The translations under genes were made by a program, and so were the position numbers. From UMGS1251 sp036666555 (GTDB lineage Bacteria; Bacillota; Clostridia; Lachnospirales; Lachnospiraceae), in assembly GCA_036666555.1 (NCBI GenBank), contig JAVWVS010000008.1, forward strand, positions 1-64,000: a stretch of DNA of 64,000 nucleotides. Reading direction: 5' to 3'. Under the pieces are notes generated by a model. The model worked only from the letters and a program-made list of their open reading frames with translations, was not told the DNA's origin and ran no database searches. This document shows, one piece after another, positions 24,941 to 34,114 of this stretch (its first letter is position 1; each line of letters begins with the position of its first letter).

Positions 24941-25585
24941 GTGAAACGATTATTCAAAAAAAACCAAATTATTATTACCACACTCGCAATCATGATTGCT
25001 GTTGCAGGATATCTGAACTACTCCGGAAAGATATTTGGCAACAAGGACACGGCGAAGGAAACCAACAATGAGCTTGCAAGTAAAGAACTTCTGGATATTT
25101 CAGAAGAAGATACCAAGGCATCGGAGGGAGATATTAAAAGTCAGGATCAAGAAGTGGCAGATGTAGATACTACGGTGGATGGAACTCCGGGAGAAGCGGT
25201 GCTTACCAGTACAGAGGTAAGCACCGTGGTGGCCAAAGCTAAAGTAACCAGAGAACAGGTGCGGGCAAAAAACAAAGAAACGCTGCAAGGAATTATCGAT
25301 AGTAAGAATTTAAGTGAAGAACAAAAACAAGATGCCGTGAATCAAATTGTCGGTATGACCGAAACAGCAGAAAAAGAAGCAGCGGCTGAGACATTGCTTG
25401 CTTCGAAAGGATTTGATGACGCAGTGGTAACGCTATCAAAAGAGTCGGTAGACGTGGTGGTCAATGGCGAAAATTTATCAGATGCAAGCAGAGCACAAAT
25501 TGAAGATGTGATTGCAAGAAAGACCGGAATGGCACCGGAACAGATTGTCATTAATCCGATTCACGCCCAAAGCGCTGGAAAATGA
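24941..25585 (+). CDS. spoIIIAH: Stage III sporulation protein AH
   Basis: Mother-cell partner that binds forespore SpoIIQ across the intermembrane space. 214 aa, with an N-terminal membrane helix (about 10-24), an acidic linker and a C-terminal YscJ/FliF-like domain (LSEEQKQDAVNQIVGMTE, VDVVVNGENLSDASRAQIEDVI). The GTG start at 24941 lies 8 bases after AGGAGG. Last gene of the spoIIIA operon. spoIIQ itself is not in the window. Confidence 0.94.
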   Translation: MKRLFKKNQIIITTLAIMIAVAGYLNYSGKIFGNKDTAKETNNELASKELLDISEEDTKASEGDIKSQDQEVADVDTTVDGTPGEAVLTSTEVSTVVAKAKVTREQVRAKNKETLQGIIDSKNLSEEQKQDAVNQIVGMTETAEKEAAAETLLASKGFDDAVVTLSKESVDVVVNGENLSDASRAQIEDVIARKTGMAPEQIVINPIHAQSAGK

Positions 25586-25626
25586 TCTCCTTTCTTGGGA
25601 ATATTGTGCGCAGACAAGGGAAATAC

Positions 25627-25656
25627 TTGCAGAGGCAGTGTAGATTGTGTTAAACT
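25627..25656 (+). promoter_or_regulatory. Probable sigma-A promoter for prfC
   Basis: TTGCAG at 25627-25632, 18 bases, TAAACT at 25651-25656; about 30 bases before the prfC start. Confidence 0.45.
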
Positions 25657-25687
25657 GTTAAACAGAGAAAATAGGTAGGAGATTATC

Positions 25688-27280
25688 ATGTCAGACATTA
25701 CAAATGAAATTAAAAAAAGAAGAACTTTTGCAATTATTTCCCATCCCGATGCGGGAAAAACTACATTAACAGAAAAGTTTTTGTTATACGGAGGTGCCAT
25801 TAATCAAGCTGGTTCCGTAAAAGGAAAAGCCACAGCAAAACATGCCGTATCGGATTGGATGGAGATAGAAAAAGAAAGAGGAATATCAGTGACTTCCTCG
25901 GTGTTACAATTTAACTATGAAGGATTTTGTATTAATATTTTAGATACACCGGGACATCAGGATTTCTCGGAGGATACTTATCGAACATTAATGGCCGCAG
26001 ACTCTGCGGTCATGGTCATTGATGCTTCCAAAGGTGTAGAGGCCCAGACTCGGAAACTGTTCAAAGTATGTGTTATGCGCCATATACCGATTTTTACGTT
26101 TATTAATAAAATGGATCGAGAAGCACAAGACACTTTTGATTTGCTAGATGACATTGAAAAGAATCTGGGAATTGCTACCTGTCCGGTGAATTGGCCCATT
26201 GGCTCCGGAAAGGCTTTTAAAGGGGTATATGATAGAAGCCAGAAAGAAATCGAGCTTTTTTCAGATACGCAGAAAGGAACCAGAATGGGGCAAGTACAGA
26301 AAATTGCCCTTGCTGATCCAGAAGCGCTGACTTGTATTGGAGAAGATAAAAAAAAGCAATTGTTAGATGAGATTGAATTATTAGATGGGGCTTGTGTGGC
26401 ATTCGACCAAGAAGCAGTGAATCAAGGGAAATTATCACCGGTTTTCTTTGGCTCGGCACTGACGAACTTTGGAGTAGATACATTTTTGGAACATTTTCTG
26501 AAAATGACAACCTCCCCGCTGTCAAGAATGTCCGATAGTGGCGAAATTGATCCTATGGAGGAAAAGAACTTTTCTGCCTTTGTATTTAAAATTCAGGCGA
26601 ATATGAATAAGGCACATCGTGACCGTATTACATTTATGAGAATCTGTTCAGGAAAATTTGAAGCGGGGATGGAAGTCTATCATGTTCAAGGTGGGAAAAA
26701 GGTGCGTTTGTCACAGCCACAGCAGATGATGGCAAGTGACCGTAAGATTGTGGAAGAAGCTTATGGCGGAGATATTATCGGGGTATTCGATCCCGGAATT
26801 TTTTCCATAGGGGATACACTTACCATGTCGGACAAGAAATTTGCTTACGAAGGAATCCCTACTTTTGCGCCGGAACATTTTGCCAGAGTACGGCAGATCG
26901 ATACCATGAAGCGGAAACAATTTATCAAGGGAATCAATCAGATTGCCCAAGAAGGTGCCATCCAGATTTTTCAGGAATACAATACTGGGATGGAGGAGAT
27001 TATCGTTGGTGTAGTAGGTGTTTTACAGTTCGATGTATTAAAATACCGTTTGGAAAATGAATACAATGTGGAAATCCACTTAGAGAATCTACCTTATGAA
27101 CATATTCGCTGGATTGAAAATGAAGCCGTGAATCTAGACAAACTGGTGGGCACATCGGACATGAGAAAAATCAAAGATTTAAAAGGGCGTCCTCTCTTAT
27201 TGTTTGTCAATAGTTGGAGTATTCGTATGGTACTGGAACGAAATGAAGGATTGGAACTTTCGGAATTCGGACGTTCTTAA
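25688..27280 (+). CDS. prfC: Peptide chain release factor 3 (RF3)
   Basis: GTPase that recycles RF1/RF2 from terminating ribosomes. 530 aa, normal length, with G1 SHPDAGKTT (about 18-26), the switch region EKERGISVTSSV, DTPGHQDFSEDTYR and NKMDRE. A beta-barrel domain and C-terminal domain III follow (GVVGVLQFDVLKYRLENEYNVEIHLE). It sits where Bacillus has accBC, between the spoIIIA operon and yqhY. Confidence 0.95.
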   Translation: MSDITNEIKKRRTFAIISHPDAGKTTLTEKFLLYGGAINQAGSVKGKATAKHAVSDWMEIEKERGISVTSSVLQFNYEGFCINILDTPGHQDFSEDTYRTLMAADSAVMVIDASKGVEAQTRKLFKVCVMRHIPIFTFINKMDREAQDTFDLLDDIEKNLGIATCPVNWPIGSGKAFKGVYDRSQKEIELFSDTQKGTRMGQVQKIALADPEALTCIGEDKKKQLLDEIELLDGACVAFDQEAVNQGKLSPVFFGSALTNFGVDTFLEHFLKMTTSPLSRMSDSGEIDPMEEKNFSAFVFKIQANMNKAHRDRITFMRICSGKFEAGMEVYHVQGGKKVRLSQPQQMMASDRKIVEEAYGGDIIGVFDPGIFSIGDTLTMSDKKFAYEGIPTFAPEHFARVRQIDTMKRKQFIKGINQIAQEGAIQIFQEYNTGMEEIIVGVVGVLQFDVLKYRLENEYNVEIHLENLPYEHIRWIENEAVNLDKLVGTSDMRKIKDLKGRPLLLFVNSWSIRMVLERNEGLELSEFGRS

Positions 27281-27300
27281 GCAAAATGGTAGTTTAAGGT

Positions 27301-27328
27301 TTGCAAATCTGGGTAAATTTGATATAAT
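27301..27328 (+). promoter_or_regulatory. Sigma-A promoter for yqhY
   Basis: TTGCAA at 27301-27306, 16 bases, TATAAT at 27323-27328. Confidence 0.65.
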
Positions 27329-27358
27329 AAAAGCAAATCCAAACAGGAGGTTTTAGTG

Positions 27359-27742
27359 ATGGGAAAAGACGAAAGAAGTACGTATACAATACAATCAGAC
27401 GAGAACTTAGGGGAAGTTCAGATTGCAGATGAAGTAGTGGCAATTATTGCCGGTCTTGCAGCCATGGAAGTCGAAGGGGTTGCCTCTATGGCCGGGAATG
27501 CGACCAGAGAATTGATTAGTAAATTAGGAATGAAAAGTTTGTCAAAGGGCGTCAAAGTAGATGTACTGGACGGAATCGTAACCGTTTCGCTGGCACTGAA
27601 TTTGAAATATGGATATAGTATTATGGATATTTCCGGAAAAGTACAAGACAAGGTGAAAACAGCCATTGAAAATATGACGGGACTTATTGTGGCAGATGTG
27701 AACATCCGTATTGCAGGAGTAGACATGCAAGGCGAAGAGTAG
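27359..27742 (+). CDS. yqhY: Asp23/Gls24 family protein (YqhY type)
   Basis: Asp23-domain protein. The YqhY member of Bacillus is encoded next to acetyl-CoA carboxylase genes and nusB and affects fatty acid synthesis control. 127 aa with the family pattern GEVQIADEVVAIIAGLAAMEVEGVASM, then VDVLDGIVTVSLALNLKYGY and VKTAIENMTGLIVADVNIRIAGV. ATG 27359 (8 bases after AGGAGG) is preferred to GTG 27356. The accB-accC genes normally found upstream are missing here, but nusB still follows. Confidence 0.88.
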   Translation: MGKDERSTYTIQSDENLGEVQIADEVVAIIAGLAAMEVEGVASMAGNATRELISKLGMKSLSKGVKVDVLDGIVTVSLALNLKYGYSIMDISGKVQDKVKTAIENMTGLIVADVNIRIAGVDMQGEE

Positions 27743-27743
27743 G

Positions 27744-27773
27744 TTGCCAAGTAGGAATTAAATGTAGTATAAT
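27744..27773 (+). promoter_or_regulatory. Sigma-A promoter for nusB
   Basis: TTGCCA at 27744-27749, 18 bases, TATAAT at 27768-27773. The -10 abuts the terminator of the preceding gene, so transcripts started here would lack most of its 5' arm. Confidence 0.55.
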
Positions 27774-27774
27774 G

Positions 27775-27803
27775 AAAGGGTGTCGACAGACAGCCCTTTT
27801 TTT
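27775..27803 (+). terminator. Intrinsic terminator after yqhY
   Basis: AAAGGGTGTC (27775-27784), GACA loop, GACA-G-CCCTTT (27789-27799) with one bulged G, then a T-run to 27803. Confidence 0.7.
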
Positions 27804-27843
27804 ACGGGGAAATATACTAAAAAAGAGAAAAAAAGGAGCCGGA

Positions 27844-28248
27844 ATGGGTAGAGCGGAACAAAGAGAACATATTTTTAGAATGATATTCGAAATAGAGTTT
27901 TGTGATAAAAGCGAGATGCCACTACAGCATCAGCTTTATTTTGATGCAGTAGAGAATTTAAAAGAAAAAGACAAAGAATATATAGAGGCGAAGTGCACAG
28001 CCATAGAGCAGCGAGTGGAAGAGATTGACGTGCTTCTGAATGAACATACAACAGGATGGCAGACTTCGCGTATGAATAAAGTAGATTTAAGCATTTTACG
28101 TCTTGCCGTTTATGAAATGAAATGGGATGAGGAAGTTCCTGTAGGAGTGGCTATTAATGAAGCGGTGGAACTTGGGAAAAAGTATAGCAGCGAAGAAGGT
28201 CCTACATTTATTAATGGTGTATTGGCAAAGCTAGTGGATAAAGAGTAG
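27844..28248 (+). CDS. nusB: Transcription antitermination factor NusB
   Basis: Binds boxA RNA with S10 for rRNA antitermination. About 134 aa, with MGRAEQREHIFRMIFEIEF, TTGWQTSRMNKVDLSILRLAVYEM and VPVGVAINEAVELGKKYSSEEGPTFINGVLAK. ATG 27844 follows AAAAAGGAG; an upstream in-frame ATG at 27772 lies within the -10/terminator region and is not used. Confidence 0.95.
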   Translation: MGRAEQREHIFRMIFEIEFCDKSEMPLQHQLYFDAVENLKEKDKEYIEAKCTAIEQRVEEIDVLLNEHTTGWQTSRMNKVDLSILRLAVYEMKWDEEVPVGVAINEAVELGKKYSSEEGPTFINGVLAKLVDKE

Positions 28249-28261
28249 TAGGAGTGGTCCC

Positions 28262-29467
28262 ATGCAAAATGTATATAGTGTCAAGCAGGTCAATGCTTAT
28301 ATTAAAAATATGTTTACACAGGATTTTATGCTAAACCATATTTATGTCAAAGGTGAAGTATCCAATTGTAAATATCATACTTCCGGTCATATTTATTTTT
28401 CGTTGAAAGATTCTTCGGGAACCATTAGCTGTATTATGTTTGCAGGGCAAAGAAAAGGTCTTGCATTCCAGATGAAGGATGGGCAACAAGTGGTGGCGCT
28501 TGGAAGCGTCAGCACTTATGAGCGTGACGGGAAATATCAACTTTATGCAAAAGAAATCATATTAGATGGAGCAGGACTTTTGTATGAAAAATATGAAACA
28601 CTCAAAAGAGAATTGGAAGAGATGGGAATGTTTTCGCCACAGTATAAGCAGCCAATTCCCTTTTATGCCAAGACCATTGGAGTGGTAACTGCACCTACTG
28701 GAGCAGCAATCAAAGATATTATGAATGTTACGGCAAGAAGGAATCCTTATGTGCAGTTGATTCTTTATCCGGCACTGGTGCAGGGAGAAGGAGCAAAAGA
28801 AAGCATTGTAAAAGGAATTCACATGCTGGAACAAAAAAAAGTGGACTTGCTGATTGTAGGACGTGGTGGTGGCTCCATAGAAGATTTGTGGGCATTTAAT
28901 GAAGAAGAGGTGGCAAGAGCGATTTTTGCATGTCAGATTCCGGTGATTTCAGCAGTGGGGCATGAAACAGACACCACCATTGCCGATTATGTAGCAGATT
29001 TGCGGGCACCAACCCCGTCAGCTGCAGCGGAGCTGGCAGTGGTTGAATATGCAAAACTGGCAGAAACAGCAACGGATAAGAGTCAAACGTTATACCGCCA
29101 AATGAACCAAAAGATTCAGAAAAGCCAACAAAAATGGCAACAGTATCAGATGAAGATGCAGTATCTTCATCCTCGCAATAAATTAAGAGAACAACAGCAA
29201 CGGGCTGTAGAGATAGAAGAAAAATTACGTATCCAGATGGCGCAACGATTAGAGAGAAATCGCCATCGGCTTGCCATTTGTATGGAAACCATGAAAGGAT
29301 TGTCTCCCATTGAAAAACTAAATCAGGGATATTCTTATGTGCAGTCGGCTTCCGGCAAAGTGGTTAAAAGCATAGAGACAGTAAAAAGAGAAGAAATATT
29401 GGATATTTATGTAACAGATGGAACGATTCAGGCAAAGGTAGTGAGTAAAGATAAAAGGAGTTTGTGA
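28262..29467 (+). CDS. xseA: Exodeoxyribonuclease VII large subunit
   Basis: Catalytic subunit of the single-strand exonuclease VII. 401 aa. It has an N-terminal OB-fold (VKGEVSNCKYHTSGHIYFSLKD), the catalytic core with GVVTAPTGAAIKDI, GRGGGSIEDLWAFNEE, SAVGHETDTTIADYVADLRAPTPSAAAEL, a long coiled-coil region (about 250-340), and a C-terminal segment. Its TGA overlaps the xseB ATG. Confidence 0.95.
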   Translation: MQNVYSVKQVNAYIKNMFTQDFMLNHIYVKGEVSNCKYHTSGHIYFSLKDSSGTISCIMFAGQRKGLAFQMKDGQQVVALGSVSTYERDGKYQLYAKEIILDGAGLLYEKYETLKRELEEMGMFSPQYKQPIPFYAKTIGVVTAPTGAAIKDIMNVTARRNPYVQLILYPALVQGEGAKESIVKGIHMLEQKKVDLLIVGRGGGSIEDLWAFNEEEVARAIFACQIPVISAVGHETDTTIADYVADLRAPTPSAAAELAVVEYAKLAETATDKSQTLYRQMNQKIQKSQQKWQQYQMKMQYLHPRNKLREQQQRAVEIEEKLRIQMAQRLERNRHRLAICMETMKGLSPIEKLNQGYSYVQSASGKVVKSIETVKREEILDIYVTDGTIQAKVVSKDKRSL

Positions 29468-29685
29468 TGGCAGGGAAGAAAAAGGAAGAAGCGACACTGG
29501 AAGAAGTATTTTCACAGTTGGATGATGTGATGAAGGAGCTTCAGGAAGAAGATGTTTCTTTGGAAAATTCTTTTGAGTTATATCATAAAGGAATGGACTT
29601 ACTAAAACAGTGTAATAGAAAGATTGAAACCGTAGAAAAAAAGATGCTGGTACTGGACGCAGAAGGGGAAGAACATGAATTTTAA
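29467..29685 (+). CDS. xseB: Exodeoxyribonuclease VII small subunit
   Basis: Small regulatory subunit that coats the coiled coil of XseA. 72 aa with LEEVFSQLDDVMKELQEEDVSLENSFELYHKGMDLLKQCN, the family signature. ATG 29467 lies 6 bases after AAAGGAG and overlaps the xseA stop by one base; GTG 29464 is too close to the site. Confidence 0.94.
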   Translation: MAGKKKEEATLEEVFSQLDDVMKELQEEDVSLENSFELYHKGMDLLKQCNRKIETVEKKMLVLDAEGEEHEF

Positions 29686-30565
29686 GGATGAAAGAGCTAA
29701 AAAAATTCGAACCATTGAAGAAATCTTAAAGAAATATCTCCCGGAAAAAGAAGGATATCAAAGACAAATCATGGAAGCAATGGAATATAGTCTTTTAGCC
29801 GGTGGAAAAAGGTTAAGACCAATGTTAATGCAAGAGACCTATCTGATGTTCGGAGGAACATCCAAGATGATAGAACCATTTATGGCAGCCATGGAGATGA
29901 TCCATACGTATTCTTTGGTGCATGATGATCTTCCGGCTATGGACAATGATGAGTATCGGCGTGGAAGAAAAACGACCCATGTAGTATACGGAGAAGCTAT
30001 GGGAATTCTTGCTGGGGATGGACTTTTAAACGGTGCCTTTGAAACAGCTGCCAAGGCATTTTCTATGGAACCCAAGGAGAGCTTTACCATTGGAACGGCG
30101 ATGCAGATTCTAGCATCCAAAGCAGGAGTGTTAGGCATGATTGGCGGACAGACTGTGGACATTGAAAAAGCAGGTCAGTCTATTTCCAAAGAAGTACTTG
30201 ATTTTATCTACGAATTGAAAACAAGTGCACTGATTGAAGGCTCTATGATGATAGGGGCTACGCTGGCCGGAGCATCCAAAGAACAAGTAGATACCATTGA
30301 AAAAATTGCAAAAAAAACAGGAATTGCTTTTCAAATTCAAGATGACATTTTGGATGTGACCAGTACCAAAGAGATACTTGGGAAACCAATCCATAGCGAT
30401 GAGAAAAATGAGAAAACAACTTATGTTACTTTAGAGGGATTGGAAATGGCAAAAAAAGAAGTCGAAGAAATTTCAAAAGAGGCGGTTATGCTTTTACATG
30501 GATTAAAGAAAGAGGCTCCTTATCTGGAATGGCTTTTAGAAGACTTAATTGACCGTAGAAGTTAA
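29675..30565 (+). CDS. ispA: Polyprenyl (farnesyl-type) diphosphate synthase
   Basis: Condenses isopentenyl diphosphate with allylic diphosphates to make farnesyl or geranylgeranyl diphosphate. 296 aa with the first aspartate-rich motif in HDDLPAMDNDEYRRG and the second in IQDDILDVT, plus GGKRLRPM. It overlaps xseB by 11 bases. The chain length of the product cannot be fixed by eye; position beside dxs suits a farnesyl diphosphate synthase. Confidence 0.92.
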   Translation: MNFKDERAKKIRTIEEILKKYLPEKEGYQRQIMEAMEYSLLAGGKRLRPMLMQETYLMFGGTSKMIEPFMAAMEMIHTYSLVHDDLPAMDNDEYRRGRKTTHVVYGEAMGILAGDGLLNGAFETAAKAFSMEPKESFTIGTAMQILASKAGVLGMIGGQTVDIEKAGQSISKEVLDFIYELKTSALIEGSMMIGATLAGASKEQVDTIEKIAKKTGIAFQIQDDILDVTSTKEILGKPIHSDEKNEKTTYVTLEGLEMAKKEVEEISKEAVMLLHGLKKEAPYLEWLLEDLIDRRS

Positions 30566-30578
30566 AGGAAGTGTACAG

Positions 30579-32444
30579 ATGGTATTAGAAAAAATACAAA
30601 AAGAAAATGATATCAAAAACATCAATCCGAAAGAGCTGCCCATACTGGCAGAGGAAATTCGTTCTTTCTTAATTCATAAAATCAGTGAAACCGGGGGACA
30701 TCTTGCATCGAACCTAGGAGTTGTAGAACTGACTATGGCCATGCATCTTGCGTTTGATCTGCCGAAAGATAAAATGATATGGGATGTGGGGCATCAGTCT
30801 TATACCCACAAAGTATTAACCGGAAGAAAAGCAGGTTTTGACGAATTGCGAAAGTATGGAGGAATGAGTGGGTTTCCCAAACGGAAAGAAAGTGACTGTG
30901 ATGCTTTTGATACCGGTCATAGTTCTACCTCGATTTCGGCAGGACTGGGGTATGTGGAAGCAAGGGAAATATTAGGTGAGGACTATGAGGTAATATCTGT
31001 AATTGGCGATGGTTCGTTAACCGGAGGTATGGCATATGAAGCACTGAATAATGCGGCCCATTTGAGCAGTAATTTTATCATTGTGCTGAATGATAATAAT
31101 ATGTCTATTTCAAAAAATGTAGGTGGTATGTCCAAGTACTTGGATGGCATTCGAACTGCAAAAGCGTATACAGGACTAAAAAAAGGAGTGGAAACAACCT
31201 TAAAACAAGTCCCAGTGTGTGGAGAAAAATTAGTGACCCATATTCGAAAAACAAAGAGCAGCATCAAACAATTATTTGTGCCGGGCATGTTTTTTGAAGA
31301 CATGGGAATTACTTATTTAGGACCGGTAGATGGTCATGATGTAAAGGAACTTTATAAGACTTTTCAAGAGGCAAAAAAATTAAACAATGCAGTCCTGGTC
31401 CATGTGATGACAACAAAAGGAAAAGGATATGCGCCGGCAGAGGCAGACCCTTCAAAATTTCACGGGACAGGTCCCTTTGATATACAAAGTGGGAAAGCGA
31501 TAGAAACGGCTACCAGTGACACTTATACCGATGTCTTTGGAAAAATGATGTGTACGTTAGGTCGGGAAAACAAAAATCTTGTGGCGATTACAGCTGCCAT
31601 GGCAGATGGAACTGGTCTTTCTGCATTCAAACGCAGATATCCCACCCGATTTTTTGATGTGGGAATTGCAGAAGAACATGGGGTTACGTTTGCAGCAGGA
31701 CTTTCTGCCGCAGGGTTGAAACCGGTGTTTGCGGTATATTCTTCTTTTTTACAACGGGGATATGATCAGATGATTCATGATGTCTGTCTTTCCAATTTGC
31801 CGGTGGTGTTTGCAGTGGATCGTGCAGGATTGGTAGGAAGTGATGGAGAAACGCATCAAGGAATTTTTGACTTATCGTATTTATCTATGATTCCCAATAT
31901 GACAGTGATGGCACCTAAAAACAAGTGGGAGCTTGCAGATATGCTTCGATTTGCAGTAGAAGGTGACAGACCAATTGCCCTTCGGTATCCCAGAGGAACT
32001 GCTTATGAAGGACTAAAAGAATTTCGTGCACCTATTCAATATGGCAAAAGTGAAGTGATTTATGAGGAAGAAGATATTGCCATTTTGTCAGTGGGCCACA
32101 TGATGAAGACGGCGGATCTGGTTCGCCGAAAGCTAAAGGAAATTGGTTATAACTGCAGTTTGATCAACAGTCGCTTTGTAAAACCAATCGATGAAGAAAT
32201 GATAACTAATTTGTCAAAGGAGCACCGGTTATTTGTAACGATTGAAGAGAATGTGAAAAATGGTGGTTACGGAGAAAAGGTAACGAATTATATAAAGGAA
32301 GCAAAATTAACTGCAGACATTATCAATGTAGCACTTCCAGATGAATATATTGAGCATGGAAATGTTGAGGTACTGAGAAAAGAAGTGATGCTGGATTCTG
32401 ATTCGATTGTGAAAAGGATTGTCACAGCATATGTAGGACGATAG
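30579..32444 (+). CDS. dxs: 1-deoxy-D-xylulose-5-phosphate synthase
   Basis: Thiamine-diphosphate enzyme that starts the MEP isoprenoid pathway from pyruvate and glyceraldehyde-3-phosphate. 621 aa, normal length. It has GHQSYTHK, the TPP motif GDGSLTGGMAYEALN...NDN, a transketolase-like middle (GIAEEHGVTFAAGLSAAGLKP) and a C-terminal domain. ATG 30579 follows AAAGGA; the in-frame TTG at 30549 is inside ispA. Neighbours ispA and tlyA match the Bacillus order. Confidence 0.96.
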   Translation: MVLEKIQKENDIKNINPKELPILAEEIRSFLIHKISETGGHLASNLGVVELTMAMHLAFDLPKDKMIWDVGHQSYTHKVLTGRKAGFDELRKYGGMSGFPKRKESDCDAFDTGHSSTSISAGLGYVEAREILGEDYEVISVIGDGSLTGGMAYEALNNAAHLSSNFIIVLNDNNMSISKNVGGMSKYLDGIRTAKAYTGLKKGVETTLKQVPVCGEKLVTHIRKTKSSIKQLFVPGMFFEDMGITYLGPVDGHDVKELYKTFQEAKKLNNAVLVHVMTTKGKGYAPAEADPSKFHGTGPFDIQSGKAIETATSDTYTDVFGKMMCTLGRENKNLVAITAAMADGTGLSAFKRRYPTRFFDVGIAEEHGVTFAAGLSAAGLKPVFAVYSSFLQRGYDQMIHDVCLSNLPVVFAVDRAGLVGSDGETHQGIFDLSYLSMIPNMTVMAPKNKWELADMLRFAVEGDRPIALRYPRGTAYEGLKEFRAPIQYGKSEVIYEEEDIAILSVGHMMKTADLVRRKLKEIGYNCSLINSRFVKPIDEEMITNLSKEHRLFVTIEENVKNGGYGEKVTNYIKEAKLTADIINVALPDEYIEHGNVEVLRKEVMLDSDSIVKRIVTAYVGR

Positions 32445-32452
32445 GGGAAAAC

Positions 32453-33262
32453 ATGAAGGAAAGACTGGATGTACTATTAGTAAAGAGGAATCTTGCAGAT
32501 TCCAGAGAAAAAGCAAAAGCCATCATTATGTCCGGAAATGTATTTGTAAAAGGACAGCGAGAAGACAAAGCAGGGACCTCTTTTGCGGAAGAAGTGGAAA
32601 TTGAAATTAGAGGACACGTAATGCCTTATGTCAGTCGTGGTGGGAAAAAGCTGGAAAAAGCAGTGACTGAATTCGGATTAGATTTGCAAGGTAAGATTTG
32701 CACAGATGTGGGTTCTTCTACTGGCGGATTCACCGACTGCATGCTTCAAAACGGAGCGCAGAAAGTCTATGCCATTGATGTTGGACGCGGGCAATTGGAT
32801 TGGAAATTACGTCAGGATGAACGGGTGATTTGTATGGAAAAGACAAATATTCGTTATGTAATGCCGGAAGACCTAGGAGAACCCATTGACTTTTCTTCTA
32901 TTGACGTCTCTTTTATTTCACTGACAAAAGTGTTACTGCCTATTTATAACTATTTAAAAAAGGATGGAGAGATTGTTGCATTGATCAAACCACAGTTTGA
33001 AGCAGGACGGGAAAAAGTAGGAAAAAAAGGTGTTGTACGGGAACGAAGCACTCACCAAGAAGTCATTGAACGTGTGCTCTCTTATGGAATATCCATTGGA
33101 TTTGAAGTGCTTCACATTGATTTTTCACCGATCAAAGGACCGGAAGGAAATATTGAATATTTGGTACATTTCTTAAAATCCGAAACGCCGGGAATGACTT
33201 CGCAGATACAAGAAAAAATGGGGACAGTAGTGGAAGAGGCTTTTCAAACACTTGCAAAGTAA
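32453..33262 (+). CDS. tlyA: TlyA family rRNA (cytidine-2'-O)-methyltransferase
   Basis: Predicted 2'-O-methyltransferase of 16S/23S rRNA, historically called hemolysin A. 269 aa. The S4 RNA-binding domain (1-62: RLDVLLVKRNLADSREKAKAIIMSG) is followed by an FtsJ-like SAM domain with CTDVGSSTGGFTDCMLQ and a lysine/aspartate core (DVSFISLTKVLLP, IKPQFEAG). ATG 32453 lies 8 bases after dxs. Confidence 0.92.
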   Translation: MKERLDVLLVKRNLADSREKAKAIIMSGNVFVKGQREDKAGTSFAEEVEIEIRGHVMPYVSRGGKKLEKAVTEFGLDLQGKICTDVGSSTGGFTDCMLQNGAQKVYAIDVGRGQLDWKLRQDERVICMEKTNIRYVMPEDLGEPIDFSSIDVSFISLTKVLLPIYNYLKKDGEIVALIKPQFEAGREKVGKKGVVRERSTHQEVIERVLSYGISIGFEVLHIDFSPIKGPEGNIEYLVHFLKSETPGMTSQIQEKMGTVVEEAFQTLAK

Positions 33263-33277
33263 AGAGGGGGATGTAGC

Positions 33278-34111
33278 ATGGAAAACTTTTACATAATAAC
33301 CAATGACAGTAAAGATCAAAGTGGTGAGATTACACAAGAAATCAAATCCTATCTGGAAGAAAAAGGGAGAAGCTGTGTATTGGAACAAAAAGACGGGGAA
33401 GGTAACGTGCTTGTGGGTACCGTTCCCAAAGATTTAGATTGTGTGATTGTGATAGGTGGAGACGGAACTTTGATACAAGCTGCCAGAGATTTGATTGCAT
33501 TTGACCTTCCTCTTTTGGGTGTAAATATGGGAACACTAGGGTATTTGGCAGAAATTGAAGTGCAAAATATTCGGTCGGCAATTGATCAGTTGTTAGATGA
33601 AAAACCAATGATAGAAGAGCGGATGATGCTAAAAGGTGCACTTCCGGATGGACGGGAAGTGAGAGCATTAAACGATGTGGTGGTGACTAGGCTTGGCTCT
33701 CTTCGAACGGTTCGATTTAATCTGTTCGTCAATGGAGAATTATTAAACTGCTATCAGGCAGATGGCATTATTATTTCTACACCAACCGGTTCCACGGCAT
33801 ATAATCTTTCGGCAGGAGGTCCTATTGTTGAACCACAAGCCTCTTTGATTGTGGTAACCCCTATCTGCTCCCACGCACTGAATGCCAGCAGTATTGTATT
33901 ATCTTCTGAATCAGAAATCGTCATTGAAATTGGAGAAGGAAAAAATGGAGGCACTGAAATTGCAGGGATTACCTTTGACGGCTGTGAAATGACAGAACTG
34001 CGAACAGGAGAACAGGTATACATTCGTAAAGCAGAGGAAAAAACAAAATTTTTACGATTGAGTAAAATCAGTTTTTTGGAAATATTACATAGGAAAATGA
34101 AAGGAAATTAA
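33278..34111 (+). CDS. nadK: NAD kinase
   Basis: Phosphorylates NAD to NADP. 277 aa with GGDGTLIQAAR, NMGTLGYLAE, LNDVVV and the TPTGSTAYNLSAGGPIV signature. It lies 15 bases after tlyA and 3 bases before argR in one tight unit. It connects logically with the nadABC genes further on. Confidence 0.95.
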   Translation: MENFYIITNDSKDQSGEITQEIKSYLEEKGRSCVLEQKDGEGNVLVGTVPKDLDCVIVIGGDGTLIQAARDLIAFDLPLLGVNMGTLGYLAEIEVQNIRSAIDQLLDEKPMIEERMMLKGALPDGREVRALNDVVVTRLGSLRTVRFNLFVNGELLNCYQADGIIISTPTGSTAYNLSAGGPIVEPQASLIVVTPICSHALNASSIVLSSESEIVIEIGEGKNGGTEIAGITFDGCEMTELRTGEQVYIRKAEEKTKFLRLSKISFLEILHRKMKGN

Positions 34112-34114
34112 AGA

